Positions 24,979-32,869 of a stretch of 55,408 nt of DNA are shown one piece after another. The stretch's first letter is position 1. Each line of letters opens with the position of its first letter. The notes under the pieces are model-generated. The model was not told where the DNA came from, did no database searches, and worked only from the letters and a program-made list of their open reading frames with translations. The DNA lies in the NCBI RefSeq assembly GCF_012933655.1, contig NZ_JABBJJ010000039.1, positions 1-55,408 of the forward strand, read 5' to 3'. Source of the DNA: Pyxidicoccus fallax (GTDB lineage Bacteria; Myxococcota; Myxococcia; Myxococcales; Myxococcaceae). A program made the position numbers and the translations under genes.

Positions 24979-25054
24979 GGGATGTTGAAGAAAGCCGGTA
25001 GCCTCCCGTCGTGGGTGTCGCGCTGGATGAAGCGCGGGCCCGAGGGAGCACCGT

Positions 25055-28000
25055 ATGAGGCGAAGACTGGGAGGGGGCGCGGGACTGCTGGTCCTGCTCG
25101 CGAGCGTCTGGTTCCTGCGCTGCTTCGGACACGCGAGTGACCTCACGCCCATGCCGGACAGCCCGCGCACGGAGCAGTCCTCCGCCGAGCCCGTGCGGGC
25201 GAGCGCGCTGCTCACCGCGCCGGTGGCGCCCGCGCGTGGCGACAAAGCCATTCGCGGCACGGTGGTGGGGCCGTCCGGGCCCGTGGCCGGAGCGGTGGTG
25301 GTGGCCACCGCGCCTCGGCCGGAAGTGTCGCTGTCCGAGCTGCCGTGTGACTCCGGCGAGGGCCGCGAGACGAAGCTGCTCCACATCCAGTGCGGAACGA
25401 CGGCAGCGCAGCTCGTGGAGGCGGCGGCACGGCGGCGAGGCGAGGCGCCTCCCCTGGCGCGCACCACCACGGACGCGCGGGGCCGCTTCGCGCTGGAGGG
25501 CCTGGAGCCCGGCGAGTACGCGGTGTGGGCGGAAGCCGTCTCGGGCACGGGGCGGATGGAGGAGGTCGCCGCGGGCCGCGAGGGCGTGGAGGTGCGGCTG
25601 GAGAAGGCCCTCCACTACCAGGGCACCGTGCGCGACGAGGACGGTGCGCCCGTGGTGGGAGCGCGCGTCACCGCGCTCCACCTGGAGCACAGCCGCTACT
25701 TCGAGGGCATGACGGAGGGGAACGGCCGCTTCCGTCTCGCGCCGTTGCCCCCCGGGCAGTACGTGCTCCTCTTCTCCCGCTCGGAGCTGTTGCCCGTCCA
25801 TTGGGTCCCCAGAGGCGACGTCGAGCAGGACCTGGACGTGACGATGTACCGGCCCCGGCGGCTCACCGGGCGCGTGGTGCGCGCGCGCGAGCCCGTGTCC
25901 GGTGGCGTGAGCGTCCAGCTCCTGGGTGAGCGCCGGATGCTGAGCGCCGTCACGGACGACACGGGGCGGTTCACCTTCGACAGGCTGCCGCTGGGAGCCT
26001 TCACGCTCACCGCGAGCCACGGGGGACAGGACGCGGTGGCGCAGGTCCGGCTGGCGCGGGGCGTGACGCCGCCGGAGGTGGAGCTGTCCCTGGGCACGGG
26101 CGTGCGGGTGCGCGGCACGGTGCGGGACGAGCGGGGGCGGCCCATCGCGGGCGCCCAGGTGCGCCTGCGCAGCGGCTCCGGGCGGTACGAGCATGACTGG
26201 AAGTCCACGGAGACGGACGCGAAGGGCGCGTACACGCTGGGACCCGTCGCGCCGCGGCGCTACTCCTTCGAGGTCGGCGCGGAGCGCTTCATCGACGACG
26301 GAGCGCAGGAGCGAGCCGTGGATGGCCTCGCGCCCGTGGACTTCGTGCTGAAGGCCGCCGTGGTGTTGGAGGGGCAGGTGGTGGATGCCGAGGGCAGGCC
26401 CGTGAAGCAGGCCCTGCTGCTCCTGAAGGAACAGGACGACCTCCAGGGCCTCCCCGACAGGTTCTTCATGGGCTCGGACGGTTCGTATCGGAGTCAGACG
26501 GAGTCGAAGGAGGACGGGACCTTCGTCATGAAGGCCCCCGACGAGGGCTCCTGGTTCCTGAAGGGCTTCCACGATGACCATGTGGCGACGGGCCTCATGG
26601 TGACCGCGCCCCGGTCGGACATCCGGCTGGTGCTGCGAGCGGGGGCCGAGGTCTCGGGTGAGGTCGTGGACGAGCAGGGCGCTCCCATGCGACGGGCGAG
26701 CGTGAGCCTGACGGTCCGGAGCGCGAAGCGAGACCGTGCACACGAGAAGTCGACGCGCACCGACGCGATGGGCCGCTTCACCCTGCGCGGAATCCACGAG
26801 GGCGCGTACTTCATCCTGGCCTCCTCGCTGAGCCAGCATGACCATCGCCTGGTCTCTCGCGAACTTGAGGTGCGCGGGACGGCTCCGGTTCACGTCCGGC
26901 TCCAGTACCCCGAGGGCGAGCGCGTGTCCGGCGGGGTGGTGGACCCCGAGGGACGGCCCCTTCCCGGTGTCACCGTCCAGGTGGGAAGGGACGCCCGCCG
27001 GCAGCTGTCGCGGAAGCCGGGGGAGCCCGGTGAGCGCTTCGGTCGCTCCCCGTCGCGGGTGAAGTCGGACGCGGAGGGCCGCTTCGCGGTGCTCCACCTG
27101 GACCCCGGCACCTGGACCGTGTCCGCGAGCCTGGAGGGCTACCGTCTCGATACGAGCGCGTCACGGGGTGGGGCGCCGGATGAGGGCAGGCAGTCACTGG
27201 AAGTCCCGGCGGGCACGGCGGACGTGCACCTGGTGATGCGGCGCACGGCCGCCGTCCGGGGCCGCGTGGTGCGTGAGGACGGCAGTCCCGTCATGCGCTT
27301 CGAGGTGAACGGGCGCTCCATCACCGACACCGACGGCGCCTTCTTCGAACCCGTCGCCAAGGCGGTGGACGTCGCGCTCACCTTCACGGCGAACGGCCTG
27401 GCTGGCACCGCGCGCACGGTGCGGGTGGAGGAGGACGTCCATGTGGACCTGGGGATGGTGGTGCTGAAGCAGGGGCGCGAGGTGCGCGGCAGGGTGACGG
27501 ACGCGGCGACGGGCGCTCCCGTGGCGGGCGCGCGGGTGGACGTGGAGGACGTGCCGGCCGACGCGGAGGGGTCGGTCCGCCTTCCCGAGCGCTCGCGCGC
27601 TGTGAAGACCGCGATGGACGGCACCTTCACCCTTCCCCACGTGGAGGAGCGGCCGCATTCGCTCGTGGTGGTGCACCCCGACTTCCTCCCGAAGCGCATC
27701 CCGCTCGACGCGCGTCGGGACGCGGTGGAGGTGGCGCTCGACGCCGGAGCCATCCTCCGGGGGACGGTGCGCAATGGCGGGCGGATGCTCGACCAGTCCG
27801 TCGCCATCGAAGCGGTGGACCTGTCCTTCAGGGAGTACACCCCCGTCCGTAACGGCACGTTCGAGCAGCGCCGCCTGCACCCGGGCACCTACGTGCTGCG
27901 GGTGCATACGGGGCGGTCCAAGGAGGAGATCCCGGTGTACGCCCCCAGGCGCATCCAGGTTCCCGCCAACGCCACCGTGACGGTGGACTTCGAGCCGCGG

Positions 28001-28339
28001 ACGGGGGGCGCGACGGTGCACGTGACGATGGCCAAGCCCCCGGAAGACAAGGTCACCGCGGTCCTGGTACCGGGGCAGGTGGCCATGGTGACCTCCGCGC
28101 GTGAGCTGGAGCGCGCCACCGCCCAGCACTTCCGCGCGCACCCGGAGAGCCCGGGGCGCTGGACGTTCCGCGCCATGCCCGCCGGGACCTACACCGTGTT
28201 CGTCGCGCACCGCACGAAGCGGGGCGTCGCCGTGCACCGGGAGGAGCTGGTGGTCCCCGCGCGGGGGGAGGTCACGCGTGAGCTGGTGCCTCGCTGGCAC
28301 GAGATGGGCGCCTCCCAGCTGGAGGAGGAGGCCCCCTGA
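25055..28339 (+). CDS. Large exported protein with about ten carboxypeptidase-regulatory-like repeats
   Basis: 1094 residues, ATG 25055. The N-terminus (MRRRLGGGAGLLVLLASVWF) is a signal peptide or anchor. From ~65 to the end run about ten CarboxypepD_reg / Cna-B-like modules, each opening with a variant of VRGTVRDERGRPIAGAQVRL: at ~65, 189, 271, 350, 437, 534, 625, 735, 810 and 905. Each has a following DAxGRFxL strand (FALEGLEPGEYAVWA, FTLRGIHEGAYFILASS). No protease domain is visible, so the protein is probably a structural or adhesive rod in the envelope or at the surface. It converges on the P450 gene (22-base gap). Confidence 0.82.
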   Translation: MRRRLGGGAGLLVLLASVWFLRCFGHASDLTPMPDSPRTEQSSAEPVRASALLTAPVAPARGDKAIRGTVVGPSGPVAGAVVVATAPRPEVSLSELPCDSGEGRETKLLHIQCGTTAAQLVEAAARRRGEAPPLARTTTDARGRFALEGLEPGEYAVWAEAVSGTGRMEEVAAGREGVEVRLEKALHYQGTVRDEDGAPVVGARVTALHLEHSRYFEGMTEGNGRFRLAPLPPGQYVLLFSRSELLPVHWVPRGDVEQDLDVTMYRPRRLTGRVVRAREPVSGGVSVQLLGERRMLSAVTDDTGRFTFDRLPLGAFTLTASHGGQDAVAQVRLARGVTPPEVELSLGTGVRVRGTVRDERGRPIAGAQVRLRSGSGRYEHDWKSTETDAKGAYTLGPVAPRRYSFEVGAERFIDDGAQERAVDGLAPVDFVLKAAVVLEGQVVDAEGRPVKQALLLLKEQDDLQGLPDRFFMGSDGSYRSQTESKEDGTFVMKAPDEGSWFLKGFHDDHVATGLMVTAPRSDIRLVLRAGAEVSGEVVDEQGAPMRRASVSLTVRSAKRDRAHEKSTRTDAMGRFTLRGIHEGAYFILASSLSQHDHRLVSRELEVRGTAPVHVRLQYPEGERVSGGVVDPEGRPLPGVTVQVGRDARRQLSRKPGEPGERFGRSPSRVKSDAEGRFAVLHLDPGTWTVSASLEGYRLDTSASRGGAPDEGRQSLEVPAGTADVHLVMRRTAAVRGRVVREDGSPVMRFEVNGRSITDTDGAFFEPVAKAVDVALTFTANGLAGTARTVRVEEDVHVDLGMVVLKQGREVRGRVTDAATGAPVAGARVDVEDVPADAEGSVRLPERSRAVKTAMDGTFTLPHVEERPHSLVVVHPDFLPKRIPLDARRDAVEVALDAGAILRGTVRNGGRMLDQSVAIEAVDLSFREYTPVRNGTFEQRRLHPGTYVLRVHTGRSKEEIPVYAPRRIQVPANATVTVDFEPRTGGATVHVTMAKPPEDKVTAVLVPGQVAMVTSARELERATAQHFRAHPESPGRWTFRAMPAGTYTVFVAHRTKRGVAVHREELVVPARGEVTRELVPRWHEMGASQLEEEAP

Positions 28340-28361
28340 GCCTGCTTCGGGGACAGCGCCT

Positions 28362-29744
28362 TCAGGGGCGCGCCGCCGTCACCCAGACGCCGGGGCGCGG
28401 GCGCAGGGTGATGGCGGGCGCCGGGGCGAAGGGGTGTCCCGGCGCCAGCTCCAGCCGCACGCGCTGGCACAGCGTGGCCAGCACGAGCACCAGCTCCATC
28501 AGCGCGAACTGGTTGCCGATGCACTGGCGCGGCCCGCCGCCGAAGGGGAACCACGCGAAGCGGGGCCGCTCGCGCTCGTGCTCCGGGAGGAAGCGGTCCG
28601 GGTCGAAGGCCTCGGGATTGTTCCAGAGCTTCGGGTGACGGTGCGTCACCCACGGCAGCAGCAGCACGAAGGTGCCCCGGGGGACGCGGAAGCCGCCCAC
28701 CACGTCGTCCTGGATGGCCGCGCGGGAGAAAATCCAGGCGGGTGGGTAGAGGCGCAGCGACTCGTCCACCACGCGGCGGGTGTAGGCGAGCTTCGGGAGG
28801 TCCTCCACCGTGGGCGCGCGGCCCCCGAGCTCCCGCGACAGCTCCTCCTCCAGGCGCCGCCGCGCGTCGGGGTTTCGCGACAGCAGCACCACCGTCCACG
28901 CCAGCGCGCTGGCCGTCGTCTCGTGGCCGGCGAGCAGCAGCGTCAGCACCTCGTCGCGGAGCTGGGTGTCGCTCATCCGCTCGCCGGTGTCCTCGTCGCG
29001 CGCCTCCATCAGCATCTGCAACAGGTCGTGGTGCTCGCCGCCCTGCTGGTGCCGGCGCTCGATGATGGTGCGCACCACGCGGTCCAGCGTGGCCACGTCC
29101 CGGTTGAACTGGCGATGCGAGGGCAGGGGCAGGGCGCGGGGAATGGGGATGAGCTGCGTGAGGCGCTCGTTGGCGAAGGTCTGCGCGCGACCGAGCGCCT
29201 CGCCGATGGCGCGCGACTCGTCGCCCACGTCGGTGCCGAAGAGGGTGAGGCCGGCGATGCGCAGCGTCAGGTGGTTGAAGTCCTCGGCCACGTCGAAGGG
29301 CTGGCCGGTGGCGATGCGCGACTCCAGCGCGTTGGCGAGGTCCACCGACGTGTCCACCATGGTGCGCGCGAAGCCGGCCAGCCGCTGGCGGTGGAAGGCG
29401 GGCTGGGCCAGCCGGCGCTGCCGCAGCCAGAAGTCTCCCTCGCTGGTGAGCAGCCCCTGCCCGAGCAGCTCGCGGATGACCGCGAAGCCGCGCGTCTGCT
29501 TGTTGTAGTTGCGCGCGTTGTCCTGGAGCACGTGCCGCACCGGGTCCGGGTGGGCCACCGCCGTCACGTACACCGGGCCCACGCGGATGCGCACCACGTC
29601 GCCGTACTCGCGCACCTGCTTCGTGAAGAAGTCGAGCGGATTCCTTCGCAGCTCCCGCACGCAGCCCAGCAGCGGCTCACCGCGCGGTCCGGGCGGAAGC
29701 GGGGCGTCGGCGGCACGGGAGGCGGGGGCGGAGGCGGTGGACAT
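28362..29744 (-). CDS. Cytochrome P450
   Basis: 460 residues, ATG 29744. All landmarks are present: proline-rich start PLPPGPRGEPLLG, I-helix oxygen-binding AGHETTASALAWT, K-helix ExxR (DESLRLYPPAW), the PERF-like AFDPDRFLPEH, and the haem Cys ligand in FPFGGGPRQCIGNQFALME. There is no membrane anchor, so it is a soluble CYP. The PPAW and haem-loop style resembles CYP102/CYP4-like fatty-acid or terpene hydroxylases, but the substrate cannot be called. No ferredoxin partner is adjacent. An Ala-rich 15-residue N-terminal tail is not conserved in the family. Confidence 0.93.
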   Translation of the reverse strand: MSTASAPASRAADAPLPPGPRGEPLLGCVRELRRNPLDFFTKQVREYGDVVRIRVGPVYVTAVAHPDPVRHVLQDNARNYNKQTRGFAVIRELLGQGLLTSEGDFWLRQRRLAQPAFHRQRLAGFARTMVDTSVDLANALESRIATGQPFDVAEDFNHLTLRIAGLTLFGTDVGDESRAIGEALGRAQTFANERLTQLIPIPRALPLPSHRQFNRDVATLDRVVRTIIERRHQQGGEHHDLLQMLMEARDEDTGERMSDTQLRDEVLTLLLAGHETTASALAWTVVLLSRNPDARRRLEEELSRELGGRAPTVEDLPKLAYTRRVVDESLRLYPPAWIFSRAAIQDDVVGGFRVPRGTFVLLLPWVTHRHPKLWNNPEAFDPDRFLPEHERERPRFAWFPFGGGPRQCIGNQFALMELVLVLATLCQRVRLELAPGHPFAPAPAITLRPRPGVWVTAARP

Positions 29745-29836
29745 GGTGTCCCATTCTCGACCCGCGCCCGGACGGACGATAGGGGGCCGTGCTCCCTTCC
29801 GGCGGAGGCGTTACCCTCGCGCCACTTCTCCCTGAT

Positions 29837-29842
29837 GGAGGG
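29837..29842 (+). promoter_or_regulatory. Ribosome binding site GGAGGG supporting a CTG start
   Basis: GGAGGG at 29837-29842 sits 8 bases before CTG 29851. An in-frame TGA at 29833-29835 excludes any earlier start, and the only alternative common start codon (GTG 29887) is 44 bases away from this site. Confidence 0.55.
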
Positions 29843-29850
29843 CACACCCC

Positions 29851-30264
29851 CTGGACTCCCTGTTCCGCATCCGCCGCCTGGGCCTCGTGGCCCTGCTCGC
29901 ACTGGCCGTGACGCCCGTCGCCCTGGCCGCTTCCGGCAGCCCCCGGCTGGAGGCGTTCTTCCAGTCCGCGCTGCAGAGCGCCGACTACCAGCAGAAGGTC
30001 TACACCCGCGTCGCCGGCAAGTGGCGGCAGCCCGGGGCGAAGGGCACCCCGGCCCTGGGGAAGAAGACGGTGGTCCAGGCGCTGATTGGCCGCGACGGGA
30101 AGCTGGTGTCCGCCTCCGTGACGACGGAGTCCGGCTCCAAGGCGTGGGACGCCGCCGCGCTGGAGGCGGTGAAGAAGGCCGCGCCCTTCCCGCCGCTCCC
30201 GAAGAGCTACCCGCTGCCCACGCTGGACGCCCACTTCCACGTGTCCTGGGTGGCCGGCCCGTAG
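29851..30264 (+). CDS. Secreted TonB C-terminal-domain protein, probable CTG start
   Basis: About 137 residues if translation begins at CTG 29851, giving a proper signal peptide ([20 protein letters not shown], then TPVALAAS). Starting at GTG 29887 would drop the positively charged region. The mature part is a TonB C-terminal-like domain: [20 protein letters not shown], then [20 protein letters not shown] and HFHVSW. This domain normally contacts TonB boxes; here it is a free periplasmic protein without an anchoring helix after cleavage, so its role is unknown. It is 16 bases upstream of deoD and could be co-transcribed. Confidence 0.75.
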   Translation: MDSLFRIRRLGLVALLALAVTPVALAASGSPRLEAFFQSALQSADYQQKVYTRVAGKWRQPGAKGTPALGKKTVVQALIGRDGKLVSASVTTESGSKAWDAAALEAVKKAAPFPPLPKSYPLPTLDAHFHVSWVAGP

Positions 30265-30280
30265 GGTATGGTGCGCCCCC

Positions 30281-31012
30281 ATGGCTACCCCTCATATCTC
30301 CGCCGCACCCGGCGACTTCGCCGACGTGGTGCTGATGCCCGGTGACCCCTTGCGGGCCCGTCATATCTCCGAGCGCTTCCTCGAGGAGGCCCGCGGGGTC
30401 ACCTCCGTGCGCAACATGTATGGCTTCACCGGGACGTACCGGGGCCGTCGCGTGTCGGTGATGGGGCATGGCATGGGCATCCCCTCGCTCTCCATCTACG
30501 CCACCGAGCTCATCCAGACGTACGGCGCGCGCGTGCTCATCCGCGTGGGCAGCTGCGGCGCCCTGCACCGGAACGTGAAGCTGCGCGACGTCATCGTGGC
30601 CACGGGCGCCGGCACCGACTCCAAGGTGAACCGGATGCGGCTGTTGGACCATGACTTCCCGGCGGTGCCGGACTTCACGCTCGCGCGGCGCGCGATGGAA
30701 GCGGCGGAGAAGCGGGGCCGGGCGGTGCGCGCCGGGCCGGTGTTCTCGTCGGACCTCTTCTACCATCCGCAGGCGGCGCTCAACGAGACGCTGGCGCGCA
30801 TGGGCATCCTCGCGGTGGAGATGGAGGTCGCCGGCCTCTATGGCATCGCCGCGGAGACGGGCGCCCGCGCGCTGGCGCTGCTCACCGTGTCGGACCACAT
30901 CATCACGGGCGAGAAGCTCACCCCGCAGGAGCGCCAGACGTCCTTCGACGAGATGATCGAACTGGCGCTGGACGTCGCCCTCGCGGAGCCGGTTCCCACT
31001 CCGGCGGGCTGA
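30281..31012 (+). CDS. deoD: Purine nucleoside phosphorylase DeoD-type
   Basis: 243 residues, ATG 30281. It matches hexameric DeoD: MATPHISA start, [20 protein letters not shown] (phosphate site with Gly and Arg), [26 protein letters not shown] (phosphate), and [16 protein letters not shown] with the ribose-binding ME motif, then VSDHIITGE containing the catalytic Asp (SDH). It cleaves purine (deoxy)ribonucleosides with phosphate to free base and (deoxy)ribose-1-phosphate in nucleoside salvage. Length is normal (E. coli 239). A very strong hairpin follows. Confidence 0.95.
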   Translation: MATPHISAAPGDFADVVLMPGDPLRARHISERFLEEARGVTSVRNMYGFTGTYRGRRVSVMGHGMGIPSLSIYATELIQTYGARVLIRVGSCGALHRNVKLRDVIVATGAGTDSKVNRMRLLDHDFPAVPDFTLARRAMEAAEKRGRAVRAGPVFSSDLFYHPQAALNETLARMGILAVEMEVAGLYGIAAETGARALALLTVSDHIITGEKLTPQERQTSFDEMIELALDVALAEPVPTPAG

Positions 31013-31023
31013 AGCGCAGGGGT

Positions 31024-31068
31024 GCGAGGCGCGGAGGCCGGACGTCAACCGGCCCCGCCGCGCCTCGC
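31024..31068 (+). terminator. Strong two-tier hairpin after deoD
   Basis: GCGAGGCGCGG (31024-31034) pairs with CCGCGCCTCGC (31058-31068); inside, GGCCGG (31036-31041) pairs with CCGGCC (31049-31054). It lies 12 bases after the deoD stop. No T tract follows, so it is a terminator candidate of the GC-rich type or a 3' end stabiliser. Confidence 0.5.
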
Positions 31069-31220
31069 CGGACAGCAGCCGGGCGGAACATTGGAGCGGC
31101 CCGTCCTCGCTGGAAGTGCGGGACGGGCCGGTCCGGAGGGCCCCCGAGGGCAGGGGGGCGTCCAGAATCTGGAGCCGGGTACTTGGAGGTCGGACGGTTT
31201 CCGGGTCATCCTTCGCCCCA

Positions 31221-32738
31221 GTGCGTTACCCAATCTGGCTCCTGCTCGTTTGCGCCGGCTGTGCCGCGCGCGTGGCTCCCACCGCTGGCACTGCGCCGGC
31301 TCTCGCCGCCGTGCGTCCGGAGGTCTCGGACGCGGCTCGCGCCGAGACGCCGCCGGCAGCTCCGGCCCCGACTCCGGCCCCCGCCGCCGAGAGCGCCGCC
31401 CCGGTGGCGGCTGCCTCCGCGGACGCGGTGAGTCCGGTCTCCGCCGCCAGCGGGGACTGCGCGGCCTCCGAGGAGGACCTGGAGGGCGAGGACGACGAGT
31501 CGACGGAGGTGGCCGAGGGTGAGGGCGGCGACGTGGGCGAGACGCCGGAGGCCATGGCCTCCGGCGAGGTGCCGACGGGGCCGGTGTACACGGCGGACAT
31601 CACCGAGGAGGAGCTGACCCGGCGGTGGAAGGCGGAGATTGCCTCGCTCGGGTCCATGGCGGTGGGCTTCGTGCACAGCGGCCGGCTGGTGAACGCGAAG
31701 CGCTTCCCGGAGAGCCAGGACTGGATTGTCGTCTCCCCCGAGGTGGCGTGGGCCACCGAGGAGACGGTGAGCTACCTGGCCGAGGCCATCCGCGAGGTGC
31801 GCGCGAAGTTCCCCAACGCGCCGCCGCTGCGGGTCAACGGCATGAGCAACAAGGAGGGTGGCTACCTGCGCCCCCACAAGAGCCACCAGAACGGCCGCGA
31901 CGTGGACCTCGGCTTCTACTACCCGACGGTGGACCCCATCCGGGAGCGCGAGCGCGAGAAGGTCATCAACGTGCCGCTCAACTGGGCGCTCATCCGCGCG
32001 CTGGTGACGAAGACGGACGTGCAGCTGATTCTCGTGGACCGCCGCGTGCGCAAGGTCATCTACGACCATGCCCTGGCGTCCGGCGAGGACAAGGCGTGGC
32101 TGGACTCCTTCTTCAATGACGGCCCGAACGGCATCGTCCGCCACGCGCGCCGGCACCGGGACCACTTCCACGTCCGCTTCCACAACCCGCGCGCCCAGGA
32201 GCTGGGCCGCCGGGTGCAGCCGCTGCTGGCGCTCCAGCCGGAGCACAACGTCGTCACCCACCGCATCCGCAACGGCGACACGCTGGGCGGCATCGCGCTG
32301 CGGTACGGGACGACGGTGTCGATGATCAAGAAGGCCAACCGGATGCGTAACAACTTCCTGCGCGCCGGGCAGCGGCTGGCCGTGCCGCTGCGCGGGCCCT
32401 GCACGCACTGCCCGGTGCCGCCGCCCTTCGTGATGCCCCCGCGCCGGCTCCCGCCCGAGGCGGCGGCTCCCGCGCTGGTCGCCGCGAAGAGCGAGGCTCC
32501 GACGGCCGAGGGCTGCGCGAAGCCCGCGCCGGCTCCGGCCGCGGCCGAGCAGGTCGCCGCGAAGGAGGCTGCCCCGGCCGTCGAGCAGGTCGTGGCGAAG
32601 GAGGCCGTGTCGGCCGCCGCTGCCGCCGGTCAGGTCGTGGCGAAGGAGGCCGCGTCGGTCGTCGTCCCCGCCGCGCCCGCTGGGGTTCAGGAGTCCATCG
32701 GCGGCGGCTCCTCCGTGGGCATCTCGCACGCGCGCTGA
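31221..32738 (+). CDS. MepA-family (LAS metallopeptidase) lipoprotein with LysM domain
   Basis: The start is set at GTG 31221, giving a lipoprotein-like leader (MRYPIWLLLVCAGC); the longer frame from GTG 31116 lacks an export signal. 505 residues. After an Ala/Pro/Glu-rich linker (to ~120) comes a penicillin-insensitive murein endopeptidase-like domain with HKSHQNGRDVDLGF (zinc ligands, ~219-232) and RRHRDHFHVRFH (~308-319). Residues ~345-395 are a LysM (HRIRNGDTLGGIALRYGTTV, IKKANRMRNNFLRAGQRLAV). The tail (~415-505) is Ala/Glu/Lys/Val-rich with repeats of VVAKEA. It should cleave D-Ala-mDAP crosslinks in the periplasm. A terminator follows. Confidence 0.83.
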   Translation: MRYPIWLLLVCAGCAARVAPTAGTAPALAAVRPEVSDAARAETPPAAPAPTPAPAAESAAPVAAASADAVSPVSAASGDCAASEEDLEGEDDESTEVAEGEGGDVGETPEAMASGEVPTGPVYTADITEEELTRRWKAEIASLGSMAVGFVHSGRLVNAKRFPESQDWIVVSPEVAWATEETVSYLAEAIREVRAKFPNAPPLRVNGMSNKEGGYLRPHKSHQNGRDVDLGFYYPTVDPIREREREKVINVPLNWALIRALVTKTDVQLILVDRRVRKVIYDHALASGEDKAWLDSFFNDGPNGIVRHARRHRDHFHVRFHNPRAQELGRRVQPLLALQPEHNVVTHRIRNGDTLGGIALRYGTTVSMIKKANRMRNNFLRAGQRLAVPLRGPCTHCPVPPPFVMPPRRLPPEAAAPALVAAKSEAPTAEGCAKPAPAPAAAEQVAAKEAAPAVEQVVAKEAVSAAAAAGQVVAKEAASVVVPAAPAGVQESIGGGSSVGISHAR

Positions 32739-32775
32739 AGCGCGGCGAGCCGTTTCCCGCTGACGGAGCTTCTTC

Positions 32776-32818
32776 GGGGCTCGCACGTGCGTCGAGGCAC
32801 GGCGAGCCCCTTGCTTTT
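32776..32818 (+). terminator. Rho-independent terminator after the MepA-like gene
   Basis: GGGGCTCGC (32776-32784) pairs with GCGAGCCCC (32802-32810); a bulged A is followed by an inner stem CGTGC/GCACG (32786-32790, 32797-32801) with a 6-base loop. It is followed by TTGCTTTT (32811-32818), the clearest T-tailed terminator in the window. Confidence 0.82.
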
Positions 32819-32869
32819 GCATGGCAGGAAATCCCGGAGCACGGAAAGCCGCGCACCGGAAAATCGCTT

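Noticed and set aside
28333..28368. Inverted repeat CCCCTGA/TCAGGGG between convergent genes as a terminator
   Set aside because: Arms lie partly in the coding ends and the loop is 22 bases; too weak to call.
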